A stretch of DNA of 64,000 bases. It comes from Nitrospirillum pindoramense (GTDB lineage Bacteria; Pseudomonadota; Alphaproteobacteria; Azospirillales; Azospirillaceae). The notes under the pieces are model-generated. The model was not told the DNA's origin, did not search any database, and worked only from the letters and a program-made list of their open reading frames with translations. Position 1 is the first letter of the stretch, and each line of letters starts with the position of its first letter. This document shows positions 1 to 8,842 of this stretch, one piece after another. Where the stretch lies: NCBI RefSeq assembly GCF_007827955.1, contig NZ_VITR01000003.1, positions 124,001 through 188,000 on the forward strand. The letters run 5' to 3'. The position numbers and the translations under genes are program-made.

Positions 1-1390
1 CCGTCTGCACGTTGGCGGAGGTCTCCTCGGCGGCACCGGCCACATTGTTGGACAGGGCCATGGTGTCGTCGGCGGAGACGGTGAGGCTGCCGGCGGCGTC
101 GCGCAGGGATTGTTCGGCGCCGGAGAAGCCCCGCACCACCTTGTCGATGGAGGCCGCGAACTCCCGCGTGGCCGCTTCCAGGCGCTGGCGCCGGGCTTCC
201 TTGGCCCGTTCCTCGGCCAGTTGCTGGGCGGCCAGCGTGTCGGCCGCCATGGCGTTGGTGCGTAGGATGGCGACGGCCCCCGCGATCTCGCCCACCTCAT
301 CGGCGCGGTCGCAGAATGGAACCTCCACGGCATAATCCTTGGTGGCCAGCCGGGCGATGACCTGGCGCAGGGTGTCCAGGGGGCGCAGCAACTGTCGCGC
401 CACCACCCACAAGGTGACCAGCACGACCAGGACGCACCCGCCGGCCAGGCCCAGGCTGAACATCAGGTTCAGCCAAGCAGTCCGCCCGAAGGCCCGGATG
501 TGATCCCGTACCAGCTCCTCGACCGCGTGCCGGGCCGCGACGGCCTTGCCGATGGCCTCCGTCGCCGATGCGAACCAGCTTTTGCCGTCAGTGGGATAGG
601 CTGTCCCTTGGTTGGATGCCGCGACGATGCTGCTGATCGTGTCGTTGATGCCCTTGAGCGCGTCTTCGGTGGCGGCGGTCGCCGCGACGAAGTCCGCGCC
701 ATGCCGTGCCGCCCTCGCGCCGACGGAGGCCGCGCTTTGTGCGGCGGCGCCTTCCGCGCGGCCCAGGCTTTCCATCTGGGCGGGCGACAAGGGCTTGCCG
801 GCCGCCAGCACGCCCGCCAGCAGGCCGCGTTCGCGCCCAATCTGCTCGCTGAGCTGCGCCAGATCGGCCGCCAGGGCCAAGGTGTCGACCAGGCGGGTGT
901 CGGCCGAGGCGGGCAGGGCGTCGCCGATGCGGTCCTTGAACGCCAGCATGGCATCGATGGCTCGGGTGGCCGGTCCGAACCAGGCGGCCGCGTCCCGGGG
1001 ACCCGCTTGGTCCACCGCTTGCCAAGCCGCCTGACGCGCCGTGTCCAGCGCCTGCCAGGCGGTGCGGGCGACCTTCGCGTCCAGTCCCGCGGCCTCTGCC
1101 TGGGCCAGGGCGGACTGCCCCTCCCGCACGGCGGCGTCGCGGGCGTCGGCGGCCGCCTTGCGTGCGGCCGGGTCCACTGTGGCCGACGACAGCAGGACGT
1201 TGGTCAGCCCGCGCTCCACCGCCATCCGCGTGGCCGCTTCCAGCACCGCCGATGCCGCCCCTTCGGCCACCGAAACACGACGGGCCGCCGCCAGGTTGTC
1301 AATCGCCTGAACGGCGCGCTGAATGGCAAGTAAACATGTTAACAATGCCAGTAAACCAACCATGCCAAGCAATTTCTGACGAATGGTCAT
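1..1390 (-). CDS. methyl-accepting chemotaxis protein, truncated at the left window edge
   Basis: Membrane chemoreceptor that would signal to CheA/CheW. Reading leftward from an ATG at 1390-1388, the protein opens MTIRQKLLGM and has an N-terminal membrane segment (about residues 5-22). A long helical periplasmic region follows, containing two 'ERG' elements (VERGLTNVLL and RERGLLAGVL) like those in nitrate-sensing (NIT-type) helical domains. A second membrane segment (near MFSLGLAGGCVLVVLVTLWV) leads into a HAMP-like linker (RPLDTLRQVIARL). The visible part ends just inside the signalling domain (NNVAGAAEETSANVQT), so the conserved hairpin tip lies outside the window. The receptor class is clear. 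The NIT assignment and ligand are inference. Confidence 0.9.
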   Translation of the reverse strand, partial: MTIRQKLLGMVGLLALLTCLLAIQRAVQAIDNLAAARRVSVAEGAASAVLEAATRMAVERGLTNVLLSSATVDPAARKAAADARDAAVREGQSALAQAEAAGLDAKVARTAWQALDTARQAAWQAVDQAGPRDAAAWFGPATRAIDAMLAFKDRIGDALPASADTRLVDTLALAADLAQLSEQIGRERGLLAGVLAAGKPLSPAQMESLGRAEGAAAQSAASVGARAARHGADFVAATAATEDALKGINDTISSIVAASNQGTAYPTDGKSWFASATEAIGKAVAARHAVEELVRDHIRAFGRTAWLNLMFSLGLAGGCVLVVLVTLWVVARQLLRPLDTLRQVIARLATKDYAVEVPFCDRADEVGEIAGAVAILRTNAMAADTLAAQQLAEERAKEARRQRLEAATREFAASIDKVVRGFSGAEQSLRDAAGSLTVSADDTMALSNNVAGAAEETSANVQT

Positions 1391-1446
1391 TCCCAAGTCT
1401 CGCTTCCTGAAAGGGGGTTTACTGGATTGATGCGTTTCCTATGAAT

Positions 1447-1474
1447 GTATAATGAAGGGGCTGAAACGGGTAAA
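1447..1474 (-). promoter_or_regulatory. candidate sigma-70 promoter of the chemoreceptor
   Basis: On the minus strand, TTTACC (1474-1469) and TTATAC (1452-1447) are separated by 16 bp. The -10 element lies about 57 bases before the chemoreceptor start codon at 1390. The -10 is a fair match to TATAAT, and the -35 is weaker. Nothing else was recognised in the 1391-1637 gap. Confidence 0.4.
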
Positions 1475-1637
1475 AGAAGAGTTAACGCTTTCGGCGGTTT
1501 GCCGATCAGGGCAGGGCGCCGCGCCAAGTTTGATCTGGCGCAAGTGTGGGCAGCGGAATTTGGTTAAAGGGGCCCGTCGGCGTAAACGGCCCGCAATCAA
1601 AGGATGTGCGCGGTAGGGTGTAAGGGCGCGCCACGTG

Positions 1638-2834
1638 TCAATGGGCGTAGCCGGCGCACGCTTGCTCCCCCTCTTCACCAGACTGGGGCTGGCCCCGGTC
1701 GGTCGCGGCGGCGATGGCGGTCAGCGTCAGCGCGCAGATGGCCAGGCCGGCACCCAGCCAGGGCAGGTGGACGTAGCTCACGCCATGGTCGATGGCGATG
1801 CCGCCGAACCAGGCGCCCAGGGCATTGCCCATGTTGAACGCCCCCTGGTTCAGGGTGGAGGCTAGGTTGGGCGCTCCGCGCGCCTGGTCCACCACCCGCA
1901 TCTGCAGCGGCGAGCCGACGCAGAAGGCGGCGATGCCCCACAGTACCAGGGTCGGAACCGCGCCCATCGGCGTGGCGCTGGTCCACACCAAGGCCACCTG
2001 GATCAGGGCGATGAGGCCGAAGGTGGTCATCACCACGGGCATCATCTTCCAATCCGCCAGGCGCCCCCCCAGAAGGTTGCCCACCGTCAGCCCCACGCCG
2101 AACAGCAACAGGACATAGGTCACCTGATCGGGCGTGAAGCCCGTGACATGCTCCAGCAGCGGGGTGATGTAGGTCAGCACGCTGAACAGGCTGGCGGAGG
2201 AGATGACGCTGATCATCATGGCCATGGCCACCTGGGGGCGGCCCAGCACGCGGAATTCGCCCAGCAGGCTGCCGCCGCTGCTGCCAGGCAGGCCGCGGGG
2301 CAGCCACAGGGCCAGCGCCGAGGCGGCGACGATACCGATAGCGACCACCGCCCAGAAGGTGGCGCGCCAGCCCAACTCATGCCCCAGGGCCGTGCCCAGC
2401 GGCACGCCCAGCACGTTGGCCAGCGTCAGGCCGGAAAACATCAACGAGATGGCTTGGCCGCGCTTGTGCCGCGGCACCAGACCGGCGGCCACCACGGCAC
2501 CCACGCCGAAGAAGGTGCCGTGCGACAGGGCGGTGACGATGCGGGCCGCCATCAGCAGGCCATAGCTGGGGGCCAGCGCACAGAACAGATTGCCGAGAAT
2601 GAAAATGCCCATGAGGCCGATCAGCGCGCTCTTGCGCGGCAGGCGGGCCGTGGCGACCGCCAGCACGGGCGCGCCCACCACCACGCTCAAGGCATAGGCG
2701 GTGACCAGCATGCCGGCCTGGGGGATGCTGACGCCCAAATCCTGGGCCAGGTCCGGCAACATGCCCATGATCACGAACTCGGTCGTGCCGATGCCAAAGG
2801 AGGCGATGGCGAGGGCGAGCAGGGGCAAGGGCAC
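1638..2834 (-). CDS. MFS drug/sugar efflux transporter, AraJ-like
   Basis: Inner-membrane major facilitator of about 398 residues with roughly 12 hydrophobic segments. The N-terminus (MPLPLLALAIASFGIGTTEF) is the hallmark of the AraJ/YdhP group of proton-driven exporters. The MFS motif A-like loop (ARLPRKSALIG) is visible between the second and third segments. I chose the GTG at 2834 because GGAG (2847-2844) sits 9 nt upstream. An in-frame TTG at 2858 would add an implausible Cys/Pro-rich leader that overlaps this ribosome-binding site. The gene stands alone, and the substrate cannot be told from sequence. Confidence 0.88.
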   Translation of the reverse strand: MPLPLLALAIASFGIGTTEFVIMGMLPDLAQDLGVSIPQAGMLVTAYALSVVVGAPVLAVATARLPRKSALIGLMGIFILGNLFCALAPSYGLLMAARIVTALSHGTFFGVGAVVAAGLVPRHKRGQAISLMFSGLTLANVLGVPLGTALGHELGWRATFWAVVAIGIVAASALALWLPRGLPGSSGGSLLGEFRVLGRPQVAMAMMISVISSASLFSVLTYITPLLEHVTGFTPDQVTYVLLLFGVGLTVGNLLGGRLADWKMMPVVMTTFGLIALIQVALVWTSATPMGAVPTLVLWGIAAFCVGSPLQMRVVDQARGAPNLASTLNQGAFNMGNALGAWFGGIAIDHGVSYVHLPWLGAGLAICALTLTAIAAATDRGQPQSGEEGEQACAGYAH

Positions 2835-2975
2835 GGGAGGGCACTCCGGAGGAAACAACAGCGGCTGAACGATGTGCCCCTAGCATCGCCGAAAATGGGT
2901 AAGCGTTGTCATGCTGCATTGCAGCGTGAGCCATGCGGCCAGTGACGCCTCCACAATGACGGCCCCGAAATGGCA

Positions 2976-3011
2976 GGAAGGCGCACAGGCCCTCGGGCCC
3001 GCGCGCCTTCC
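2976..3011 (-). terminator. GC-rich nested hairpin downstream of the TonB receptor
   Basis: A 9-bp perfect stem (2976-2984 with 3003-3011) encloses an inner 5-bp stem at 2988-2999. It lies 32 bases past the stop of the minus-strand TonB receptor and could end that transcript. No real U-tract follows, so it may instead be a stabilising or Rho-dependent end. Confidence 0.35.
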
Positions 3012-3043
3012 ATCAGCCAAGGTTGGATCAGGCCAAGGTGGGA

Positions 3044-6013
3044 TCAGTAGGTGTAGGTCGCGTTGAACATATAGCTGCGGCCGGGCTCCACGATTTCCGG
3101 GATGGCGTTCGCCGTGCGGCCGATGGTGCGGTAGTAGCTGTAGTCGTCCAGCAGGTTCTGCACGGCGAAGCCCACCTGCAGGCCCGTGGCGAAGGTGTAG
3201 CCGGCCGACAGGTCCAGCCGCTGCGTGGCGCGCAGCCATTCATTCAAGGCGTTGCCGCCGAAGGTGCCGAAGCGATAGCGGACCAGGCTGTCGCCGCTGT
3301 AGCGGTAGGACAGGGTGGTGTCGAAGCCCCCCCTGTCATAGGACAGCGAGGCGTTGAACAGCACGTGGGGCGTGCCCTGCATGGGGGACGTGTCCTCGAT
3401 GCCGCTGCTGTTCAGGTGAACGGCCGCCTGCTGAAGCGTCAGGTTGCCCCCCAGGCTGAAGCCGTCCAGGGCGCCGGGCGCCAGTGTGCGCAGTTCCTGG
3501 TTCGCCGTCAGCTCGATGCCATAGACATGGCCGCTGCCGCCGTTCACCGGCTGGGAGATGCTGGACACCCCCGTCTGCGCCACGGCCGACGCGTGATAGT
3601 CGGTGCCGCGGTCATAGAGGTAATGCGACAGCGCCTTGTAGAAGGCGCCGGCCATCAGGTGGGTGCCGGTATCCAGGACCCATTCGCCCGACAGGTCGTA
3701 ATTGACCGATTCCGTCGGCTTCAGGTTGGGGTTGCCCTGGGTGATGCTGATGGTGCCGTCGGAATTGAGCGAGGTCTGGGACCCGCCGCCCAGCTGGTAG
3801 AGGGCCGGCCGCATGTAGCTGGTCCAGATGGCGGCGCGATAGACGCCGCCGTCGTCCGGGCGGTAGTTCACATGCAGGCTGGGCAGCGCCTCGTTGTACA
3901 CGGTGCTGTTGGACTGCCACGACGACACCTGGCCATCGCCCGATGCCGTGTTCCAATAGGTGTTGGCGATGCGCGTGTGCTCGAACCGCAAGCCGGGGAT
4001 GACCTCCCACCCGTCGCGCTTGATGCCGGCCATGATGTAGGCGGCGTAGACCGCCTCGCCCCCCCGCAGGGTGTTGCCGTTGTAGTCATCGGCCGACAGC
4101 GTCCGCTGATAGGCCAGCTTCTTCAGCGCGGCGGACAGCCCGTCGCCATCGCCCAGGGGCACGGTGTAATCGTAGACGCCGGGGATGATGGCGGAGAGCT
4201 GGCCGTCCTGGATATAGGGGTTGCTGGCCAGGCTGGAGCCCGCCGGGTAGGGCTGCAGGTCGCTGTAATCGCGGGAATAGGCGAAGCGGTGGCTGTCCAC
4301 CATCTTGGCGCCGGCCTTGATGTAGTCCAGCAGCCCATCGCCCATCTGGTAGGTGGCGTCCAGGTGGGCGCCCAGCTTGCGCTGTTCGCTATAGGATTCG
4401 GTGAACTCGCCGCTGCCGTCGATGGCCGTGTAATTGGCGGTGTTGTTGAAGTAGGCCCGCTGGGCGGCCGTCAGCACGGGGATGGGGTATCCCGCGCTGT
4501 TGTAGGTCAGCAGGAAGGGGCTGCCCAGGCCGCCCGTCTGATAGGCGAATTCGGCGTGGTCGGGCGCGGAATTCTGCCCCCAGCTGTAGAACACGTCATA
4601 GTCCAGGGTCAGCCGGTCCAGGTGGGTCGTGCCGCCCAGTTGGCTGGTCATCAGTTCCGAGACTTCCGGCGCCGTTTCGAACCAGTAATGTTCGTCGGCG
4701 TCGCTTTCCGCGTTCAGGTACAGCCCGTTGGACAGCTGGGTGGCTGCCGAGTAGCCGTCGGCCTGCAGGCCCTTCTGATAGACCTCCTGGCGGATGTCGG
4801 ATTTGGCGTAGGTGGTGCGCAGGTGCAGGCTGGTGGCGTCGCCCTGCCAATCCAGCGAGAGGTTGCCGCCATAGCGTTCCTGGGTGCCCCGCGTGAACTG
4901 GGCGTTCAGGCTGGTCAGCAGCAGGTTGCTGGCCTTGTCCACGCCGGGGGCGCTGGCGCCCTGTTCCGAGGTCGTCTGCAGGAATTCCCACTGACCGACC
5001 TGGTAATCCTGCATGCTGCTGACGAAGTTGCGCTTGCCGTAGTAGGCGGTGACATAGGCGCCGAACCGCTTGTCGGGACCGAAGCGGTCCGCCACCTCCA
5101 CCTGGCCGATGCCGCCGCCGGCGTCCAGGCCGTAGTCCAGCGCCCGGCCGCTCAAGGTGCCCTGGGCATAGACCCGCAGCAGCGGCGCGTCGAAATCGAA
5201 GGCGGAGTGGGTGCGGAAGTCGAAGGTGCCGCCCACCGCGTCACCGTCCATATCGGGGGTGGAGGTCTTGGACACCACCACCTTGTCCATGCCGAAGGGC
5301 GGCAGCAGGCTCAGTTCCACCTGCCGGCCATAGGGCATGCCCTCGGCCACGTTGGCGCCGTTGATCAGGTTGACGTTGTATTCCGGGTCCATGCCCCGCA
5401 AGGACACGAACTCACCCTGGCCGCGACCGGCCGCATCCACGCCATTGTGGTTGCCCTGGCTGGGGGAGCCGGAGGTGGCGTTGGTGGCGACCGCGACACC
5501 GGGCAGGCGGGCCAGCGCCTCGGCGACGTTGGTGTCGGGGTTGCGCTTCATGGCCTCGGCGGTCAGGACGCTGACAGTGCCGGGGGCGGCCATCTGGTCG
5601 ACGATGGAGCGGTCACGCTCTTTCTGGCCGGTGACGACCACTTCGCCGACACCGCTCGCCGCCACGCCAGCCAGCACGACGTCGCTGCGCGCATCCCCCT
5701 GGGCTGGGATTTCGACCGGCTGGCGCACCGGCGCGCCGTCACCCACCCGAACCGACAGATCGTACTTGCCGGCGGGCAGGTCGGGAAAGGCGTAGCGCCC
5801 GTCCCGGCCACTGACCACGGTGCGGCCGCCCAGGGACAGGACCGCGCCACCGATGGCCGCGCCACTGGCCCGGTCAGTGACCTGACCGGACACCACACCC
5901 GCCTGCGCCTGGTTCTGGGCGGACAACGCCGCCAGCATCAGGACGGGCAACAAAACGGCGTTTCCGCTCAAGGCAGAGCACGCCAGCAAAAGGCTCTTAG
6001 CCTTCTTGTGCAT
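3044..6013 (-). CDS. TonB-dependent outer-membrane receptor with N-terminal carboxypeptidase-like domain
   Basis: Large (about 989 aa) TonB-dependent receptor that would import a bulky substrate across the outer membrane using energy from TonB-ExbBD. From the ATG at 6013 (MHKKAKSLLLACSALS) there is a signal peptide, then a carboxypeptidase-regulatory-like domain of about 80 residues (GQVTDRASGAAIGGAVL). A TonB-box-like stretch (GEVVVTGQ) and a plug (LARLPGVAV, VSLRGMDPEYNV) follow. A long beta-barrel ends in an aromatic residue (MFNATYTY). This architecture and length match the Xanthomonas/Caulobacter-type receptors often tied to carbohydrates, but no sugar-use genes flank it. Upstream in-frame GTG (6067) and ATG (6034) codons are less likely because they precede the signal peptide. 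The substrate is unknown. Confidence 0.9.
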   Translation of the reverse strand: MHKKAKSLLLACSALSGNAVLLPVLMLAALSAQNQAQAGVVSGQVTDRASGAAIGGAVLSLGGRTVVSGRDGRYAFPDLPAGKYDLSVRVGDGAPVRQPVEIPAQGDARSDVVLAGVAASGVGEVVVTGQKERDRSIVDQMAAPGTVSVLTAEAMKRNPDTNVAEALARLPGVAVATNATSGSPSQGNHNGVDAAGRGQGEFVSLRGMDPEYNVNLINGANVAEGMPYGRQVELSLLPPFGMDKVVVSKTSTPDMDGDAVGGTFDFRTHSAFDFDAPLLRVYAQGTLSGRALDYGLDAGGGIGQVEVADRFGPDKRFGAYVTAYYGKRNFVSSMQDYQVGQWEFLQTTSEQGASAPGVDKASNLLLTSLNAQFTRGTQERYGGNLSLDWQGDATSLHLRTTYAKSDIRQEVYQKGLQADGYSAATQLSNGLYLNAESDADEHYWFETAPEVSELMTSQLGGTTHLDRLTLDYDVFYSWGQNSAPDHAEFAYQTGGLGSPFLLTYNSAGYPIPVLTAAQRAYFNNTANYTAIDGSGEFTESYSEQRKLGAHLDATYQMGDGLLDYIKAGAKMVDSHRFAYSRDYSDLQPYPAGSSLASNPYIQDGQLSAIIPGVYDYTVPLGDGDGLSAALKKLAYQRTLSADDYNGNTLRGGEAVYAAYIMAGIKRDGWEVIPGLRFEHTRIANTYWNTASGDGQVSSWQSNSTVYNEALPSLHVNYRPDDGGVYRAAIWTSYMRPALYQLGGGSQTSLNSDGTISITQGNPNLKPTESVNYDLSGEWVLDTGTHLMAGAFYKALSHYLYDRGTDYHASAVAQTGVSSISQPVNGGSGHVYGIELTANQELRTLAPGALDGFSLGGNLTLQQAAVHLNSSGIEDTSPMQGTPHVLFNASLSYDRGGFDTTLSYRYSGDSLVRYRFGTFGGNALNEWLRATQRLDLSAGYTFATGLQVGFAVQNLLDDYSYYRTIGRTANAIPEIVEPGRSYMFNATYTY

Positions 6014-6269
6014 CGCGAGGATCCCAATTGCCATGATTTGTGTCGCGCCGACCGTTCCGGTGGGCACGGGTGGCCTCTATCGGGCCGAATATTAATGAAA
6101 ATTAAATTATCTTATGTGAATGACGGGCCGATGACGGTGCCGTGAAGGAATGGCAACACGGTTAAGTCATTGCATTATTGTGCATATTTTGGTCGGCACT
6201 GTGGGACCTCAGCACCCTTCTGGGGCCAAGGGGGACGACTGGCAGGCGAGGGGGCGCCGGGACGGGGCG

Positions 6270-7046
6270 TCAAACTGCTGGCGGTGTCCCGTCGCTGTAG
6301 GCTGTTTTCAAGGGGGATTGCAGGCGTCGTTGCGCGGCGCGCGCCATCTTGTCGGCGTAGTCCGGCTGGCCCGGGCCCAGCAGGGGCAGGTTCCATTCGG
6401 CCATCACATGGGCGATGCCCGCGTCGTCCAGCGGCAGCCCCAACTCCTTCAGGCGCCAGGCGATGTTCATTTCCTGGCCCCAGAAATAGACGCCCTTGGC
6501 GCCGGTGTTGGCGGCCATGGCCTTCACCTCTTTCTCGCGCCCGGCGCCGTGCAGGCCCAGCCAGATGTCGGCCATCAGCGTGTCGCAGGCGACGCTGTCC
6601 TCCGGCTGCCAGCGATGGGCATCCCCTTGGCGGATGCTGATCTTGGCGGCCGCCTCCGGCGGCAATTGCCGGAAGATGCCGCTCTGCTCCACCGCCGCCA
6701 GCACCTCGGCATCGTATTCCACCACCATGACCTCAGTGACGGCGGGGTTGATCGCGGCGTTGCAGGCGGCCCAGCCCATGCCCATGCCCATGACCACCGT
6801 GCGGCCCCAGGCCAGGCGGCAGCCGATTTCCTGGCTTTCGATCTCGAACGGGGTCATGGACATCCAGACGTGGGTCGGCTGGCCTGGGCGGCGGCGCACC
6901 AGGGTGGCCATGTCCCGCACCATCGTGGCGTCCGACCAGTAGCCGGGGCACAGGATCAGCGGCACCACGTCCATGTCCCACCGCTCCCCCTTGAAGGGCT
7001 GGTAGGTGGGGATGAACAGGGGGCCGTCATAGCGGGGCGCGGTCAT
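6270..7046 (-). CDS. predicted SAM-dependent methyltransferase-like / spermidine-synthase-like protein
   Basis: 258-aa soluble protein of unknown function. It contains a Rossmann-type nucleotide-binding pattern: a glycine-rich loop (VVMGMGMGWAACNAAI, residues about 83-98), an acidic residue closing the next strand (VMVVEYDAEVL), a GDAH motif, and a later DTLMADIW strand. This order fits class I SAM-dependent methyltransferases or the related spermidine synthase fold. The N-terminal part (PLFIPTYQPFKGERWDMD) has no domain I recognise. The gene lies on the minus strand next to the ClpP paralogue, but a terminator at 7080-7117 separates the two. No enzyme activity can be assigned. Confidence 0.65.
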   Translation of the reverse strand: MTAPRYDGPLFIPTYQPFKGERWDMDVVPLILCPGYWSDATMVRDMATLVRRRPGQPTHVWMSMTPFEIESQEIGCRLAWGRTVVMGMGMGWAACNAAINPAVTEVMVVEYDAEVLAAVEQSGIFRQLPPEAAAKISIRQGDAHRWQPEDSVACDTLMADIWLGLHGAGREKEVKAMAANTGAKGVYFWGQEMNIAWRLKELGLPLDDAGIAHVMAEWNLPLLGPGQPDYADKMARAAQRRLQSPLKTAYSDGTPPAV

Positions 7047-7079
7047 GGGCTGGCTTCCAGTAAGGGGCGAACGGCCAAG

Positions 7080-7117
7080 AAAAAAGCCGCCGACGCCGGT
7101 GAGGGCGAGGGCGGCTT
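7080..7117 (-). terminator. Rho-independent terminator of the clpP-like gene
   Basis: On the minus strand an 8-bp stem (7117-7110 with 7091-7084) with a structured 18-nt loop is followed by six T residues (complement of A7085-A7080). It begins 28 bases after the clpP-like stop codon. Confidence 0.8.
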
Positions 7118-7144
7118 CGATCGTCGTCTCAAGGCATGGCGATC

Positions 7145-7780
7145 TTACTTCAGATCGTCGGCCTTGCTGATGATGTGGGTGACGATGCCATAGTCCTTGG
7201 CCTCTTCCGCCGACATCCAGAAATTGCGGTCGGTGTCCTGCTCGATCTTTTCCAGCGGCTGACCGGTTTCGCGGGCGATGATGGTGTTCAGACGCTTGCG
7301 CATCTTCACGATCTCACGCGCCTCGATGGCGATGTCGGTGGCCTGGCCGCCGGTCCCGCCCATCGGCTGATGGATCAGGAAACGGGTGTTGGGCAGGCAG
7401 TAGCGGTTTTCCTTGGCCGCACCCAGGAAGATGTGCGCGCCGGCGCTGGCCACCCAGCCGGTGCCCAGGACCAGGACGCGCGGGCGGATGAACTGCAGCA
7501 CGTCGTGGATGCTGTCGCCGCTTTCGACATGGCCGCCCTGGGAGTTGATCACCAGGCGGATGGGGTCGTCGCTCTCGGCCGCCATGGCGAACAGCTGGGC
7601 GACGGTGCTTTCCGCGATCTTCTGGTTGATCTCACCGAAAAGCAGGATGGTGCGGCTCTTGAAAAGGCTCTGCGCCACGGGTGAGAAGGGCGCGCCCTTG
7701 CCCTTTTCCTCCTTGCCGCCTTCCGGCGCGGTCTCGGGGCTATCGGGTTCTTCGTCGTCGAAGCGGATCGGCAGGGTCAC
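7145..7780 (-). CDS. clpP: ClpP-family serine protease (paralogue)
   Basis: Proteolytic subunit of an AAA+ Clp protease, 211 aa. The catalytic triad is visible: Ser112 in VASAG, His137 in LIHQP and Asp184 in DTDRNFWMS. The substrate-groove segment INSQGGHVESG is also present. Two features separate it from the housekeeping ClpP. It has an acidic, charged N-terminal extension (DDEEPDSP...GGKEEKGKG), and its nucleophile loop reads ASAG where canonical ClpP has ASMG. The start is a GTG at 7780 with AAGGAG at 7792-7787, 6 nt upstream; an upstream ORF extension has no such site. No clpX, clpA or tig gene is adjacent, which fits a secondary ClpP. The symbol denotes the family. Confidence 0.87.
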   Translation of the reverse strand: MTLPIRFDDEEPDSPETAPEGGKEEKGKGAPFSPVAQSLFKSRTILLFGEINQKIAESTVAQLFAMAAESDDPIRLVINSQGGHVESGDSIHDVLQFIRPRVLVLGTGWVASAGAHIFLGAAKENRYCLPNTRFLIHQPMGGTGGQATDIAIEAREIVKMRKRLNTIIARETGQPLEKIEQDTDRNFWMSAEEAKDYGIVTHIISKADDLK

Positions 7781-8035
7781 CAGGATCTCCTTGGGAACGA
7801 ACAAGACGGGGGCCAAACCGGCGGCCCAACCGCACACCCTTATCAGGTAGCGGGATTCGGCGCCCCGTTCAACCCGTGCGTCGCACGGGAAACCCCGCCA
7901 TGATCGGTTACCCCGCCCGGTCTAGCAAGTCTGGTGTGGCAAAGGGGGGCGTCCACCACTGGCGCCCGGGCCCGTCCCTCGGGTAAAGGTTAAGGCCGGT
8001 ATCCTTCCGGTATTTCACTGACGCGAGGTCGCGCG

Positions 8036-8842
8036 ATGGGGCAGGGCCCGGCACCCTCTCTGGAACCGCCATTCCTGGAATTGCGGGGTGTCAGCAAGCG
8101 CTACCCCAACGGGACGGTGGCGCTCAGCGACATCTCGATGGCGGTGGGCGAGGGGGAGTTTCTGGCCATTGTCGGCGCCAGCGGCTGCGGCAAGAGCACC
8201 ATCCTGCGCCATGTCGCCGGCCTGGTGGCCCCCTCGGCCGGTGACATCCGCTGGTCCCGGCCGCCGGCCGCCGGCGGGATCGGCATGGTGTTCCAGGAGC
8301 CTACGCTGATGCCCTGGGCCCGCATCCAGGACAATGTCCGCCTGCCGCTGGACCTGGCCAAGGTGCCGCGTGTTGAGGCCGACGCCCGCGTCGCGGCCTT
8401 GTTGGCCCAGGTGGGGCTGGCCGATTTCGCCCAGGCCTATCCGCGTGAGCTGTCGGGCGGCATGAAGATGCGCGCCTCCATCGCCCGCGCCCTGGTGACT
8501 CGTCCGCGTCTGCTGCTGATGGATGAGCCGTTCGCCGCCCTGGATGAGATCACACGCCAGAAGCTGAACGATGACCTGCTGGCCCTGTGGGGGGAGCAGT
8601 GCTTCACCGTGCTGTTCGTGACCCACAGCGTCTATGAGGGCGTGTACCTGGCCAACCGCGCCATCGTCATGGCCCCGCGGCCGGGCCGCATCCATGCGGA
8701 TATCCCGCTGGACCTGCCCTATCCCCGGGACGAGGCCTTGCGCACCGACGCCCGCTACGCCGCCGCCTGCCGCCAGGTTTCCCTGGCCTTGGCCGATGCC
8801 ATGCGTTCGCCGGGCCATTCATCGGGGGAGACCGCGGCATGA
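8036..8842 (+). CDS. ABC transporter ATP-binding protein, nitrate/sulfonate/taurine type
   Basis: 268-aa ATPase of an inner-membrane ABC importer. Walker A GASGCGKST (residues 47-55), Q-loop (VFQEPTLMPW), signature LSGGM (139-143), Walker B LLLMDEP (159-165) and the H-loop (FVTHS) are all present. Sequence style (PTLMPWARIQDNV, SVYEGVYLANR) places it with the SsuB/TauB/NrtD family, which imports alkanesulfonates, taurine, nitrate or thiamine precursors. It overlaps the permease gene by 4 nt (ATGA at 8839-8842), so translation is coupled. No periplasmic binding protein or assimilation enzyme is adjacent, so the substrate is not defined. Confidence 0.9.
   Translation: MGQGPAPSLEPPFLELRGVSKRYPNGTVALSDISMAVGEGEFLAIVGASGCGKSTILRHVAGLVAPSAGDIRWSRPPAAGGIGMVFQEPTLMPWARIQDNVRLPLDLAKVPRVEADARVAALLAQVGLADFAQAYPRELSGGMKMRASIARALVTRPRLLLMDEPFAALDEITRQKLNDDLLALWGEQCFTVLFVTHSVYEGVYLANRAIVMAPRPGRIHADIPLDLPYPRDEALRTDARYAAACRQVSLALADAMRSPGHSSGETAA

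Noticed and set aside
3017-3047. Tandem imperfect 15-16 base repeat (GCCAAGGTTGGATCA / GCCAAGGTGGGATCA) by the TonB receptor stop
   Set aside because: Only two copies, short, and overlapping the stop codon; likely slippage with no wider meaning.
3023-6145. 1040-aa open frame on the plus strand opposite the TonB receptor
   Set aside because: High-GC antisense shadow. The product is repetitive Gly/Val/Ala/Gln with no domain, while the minus frame has a signal peptide, plug and barrel.
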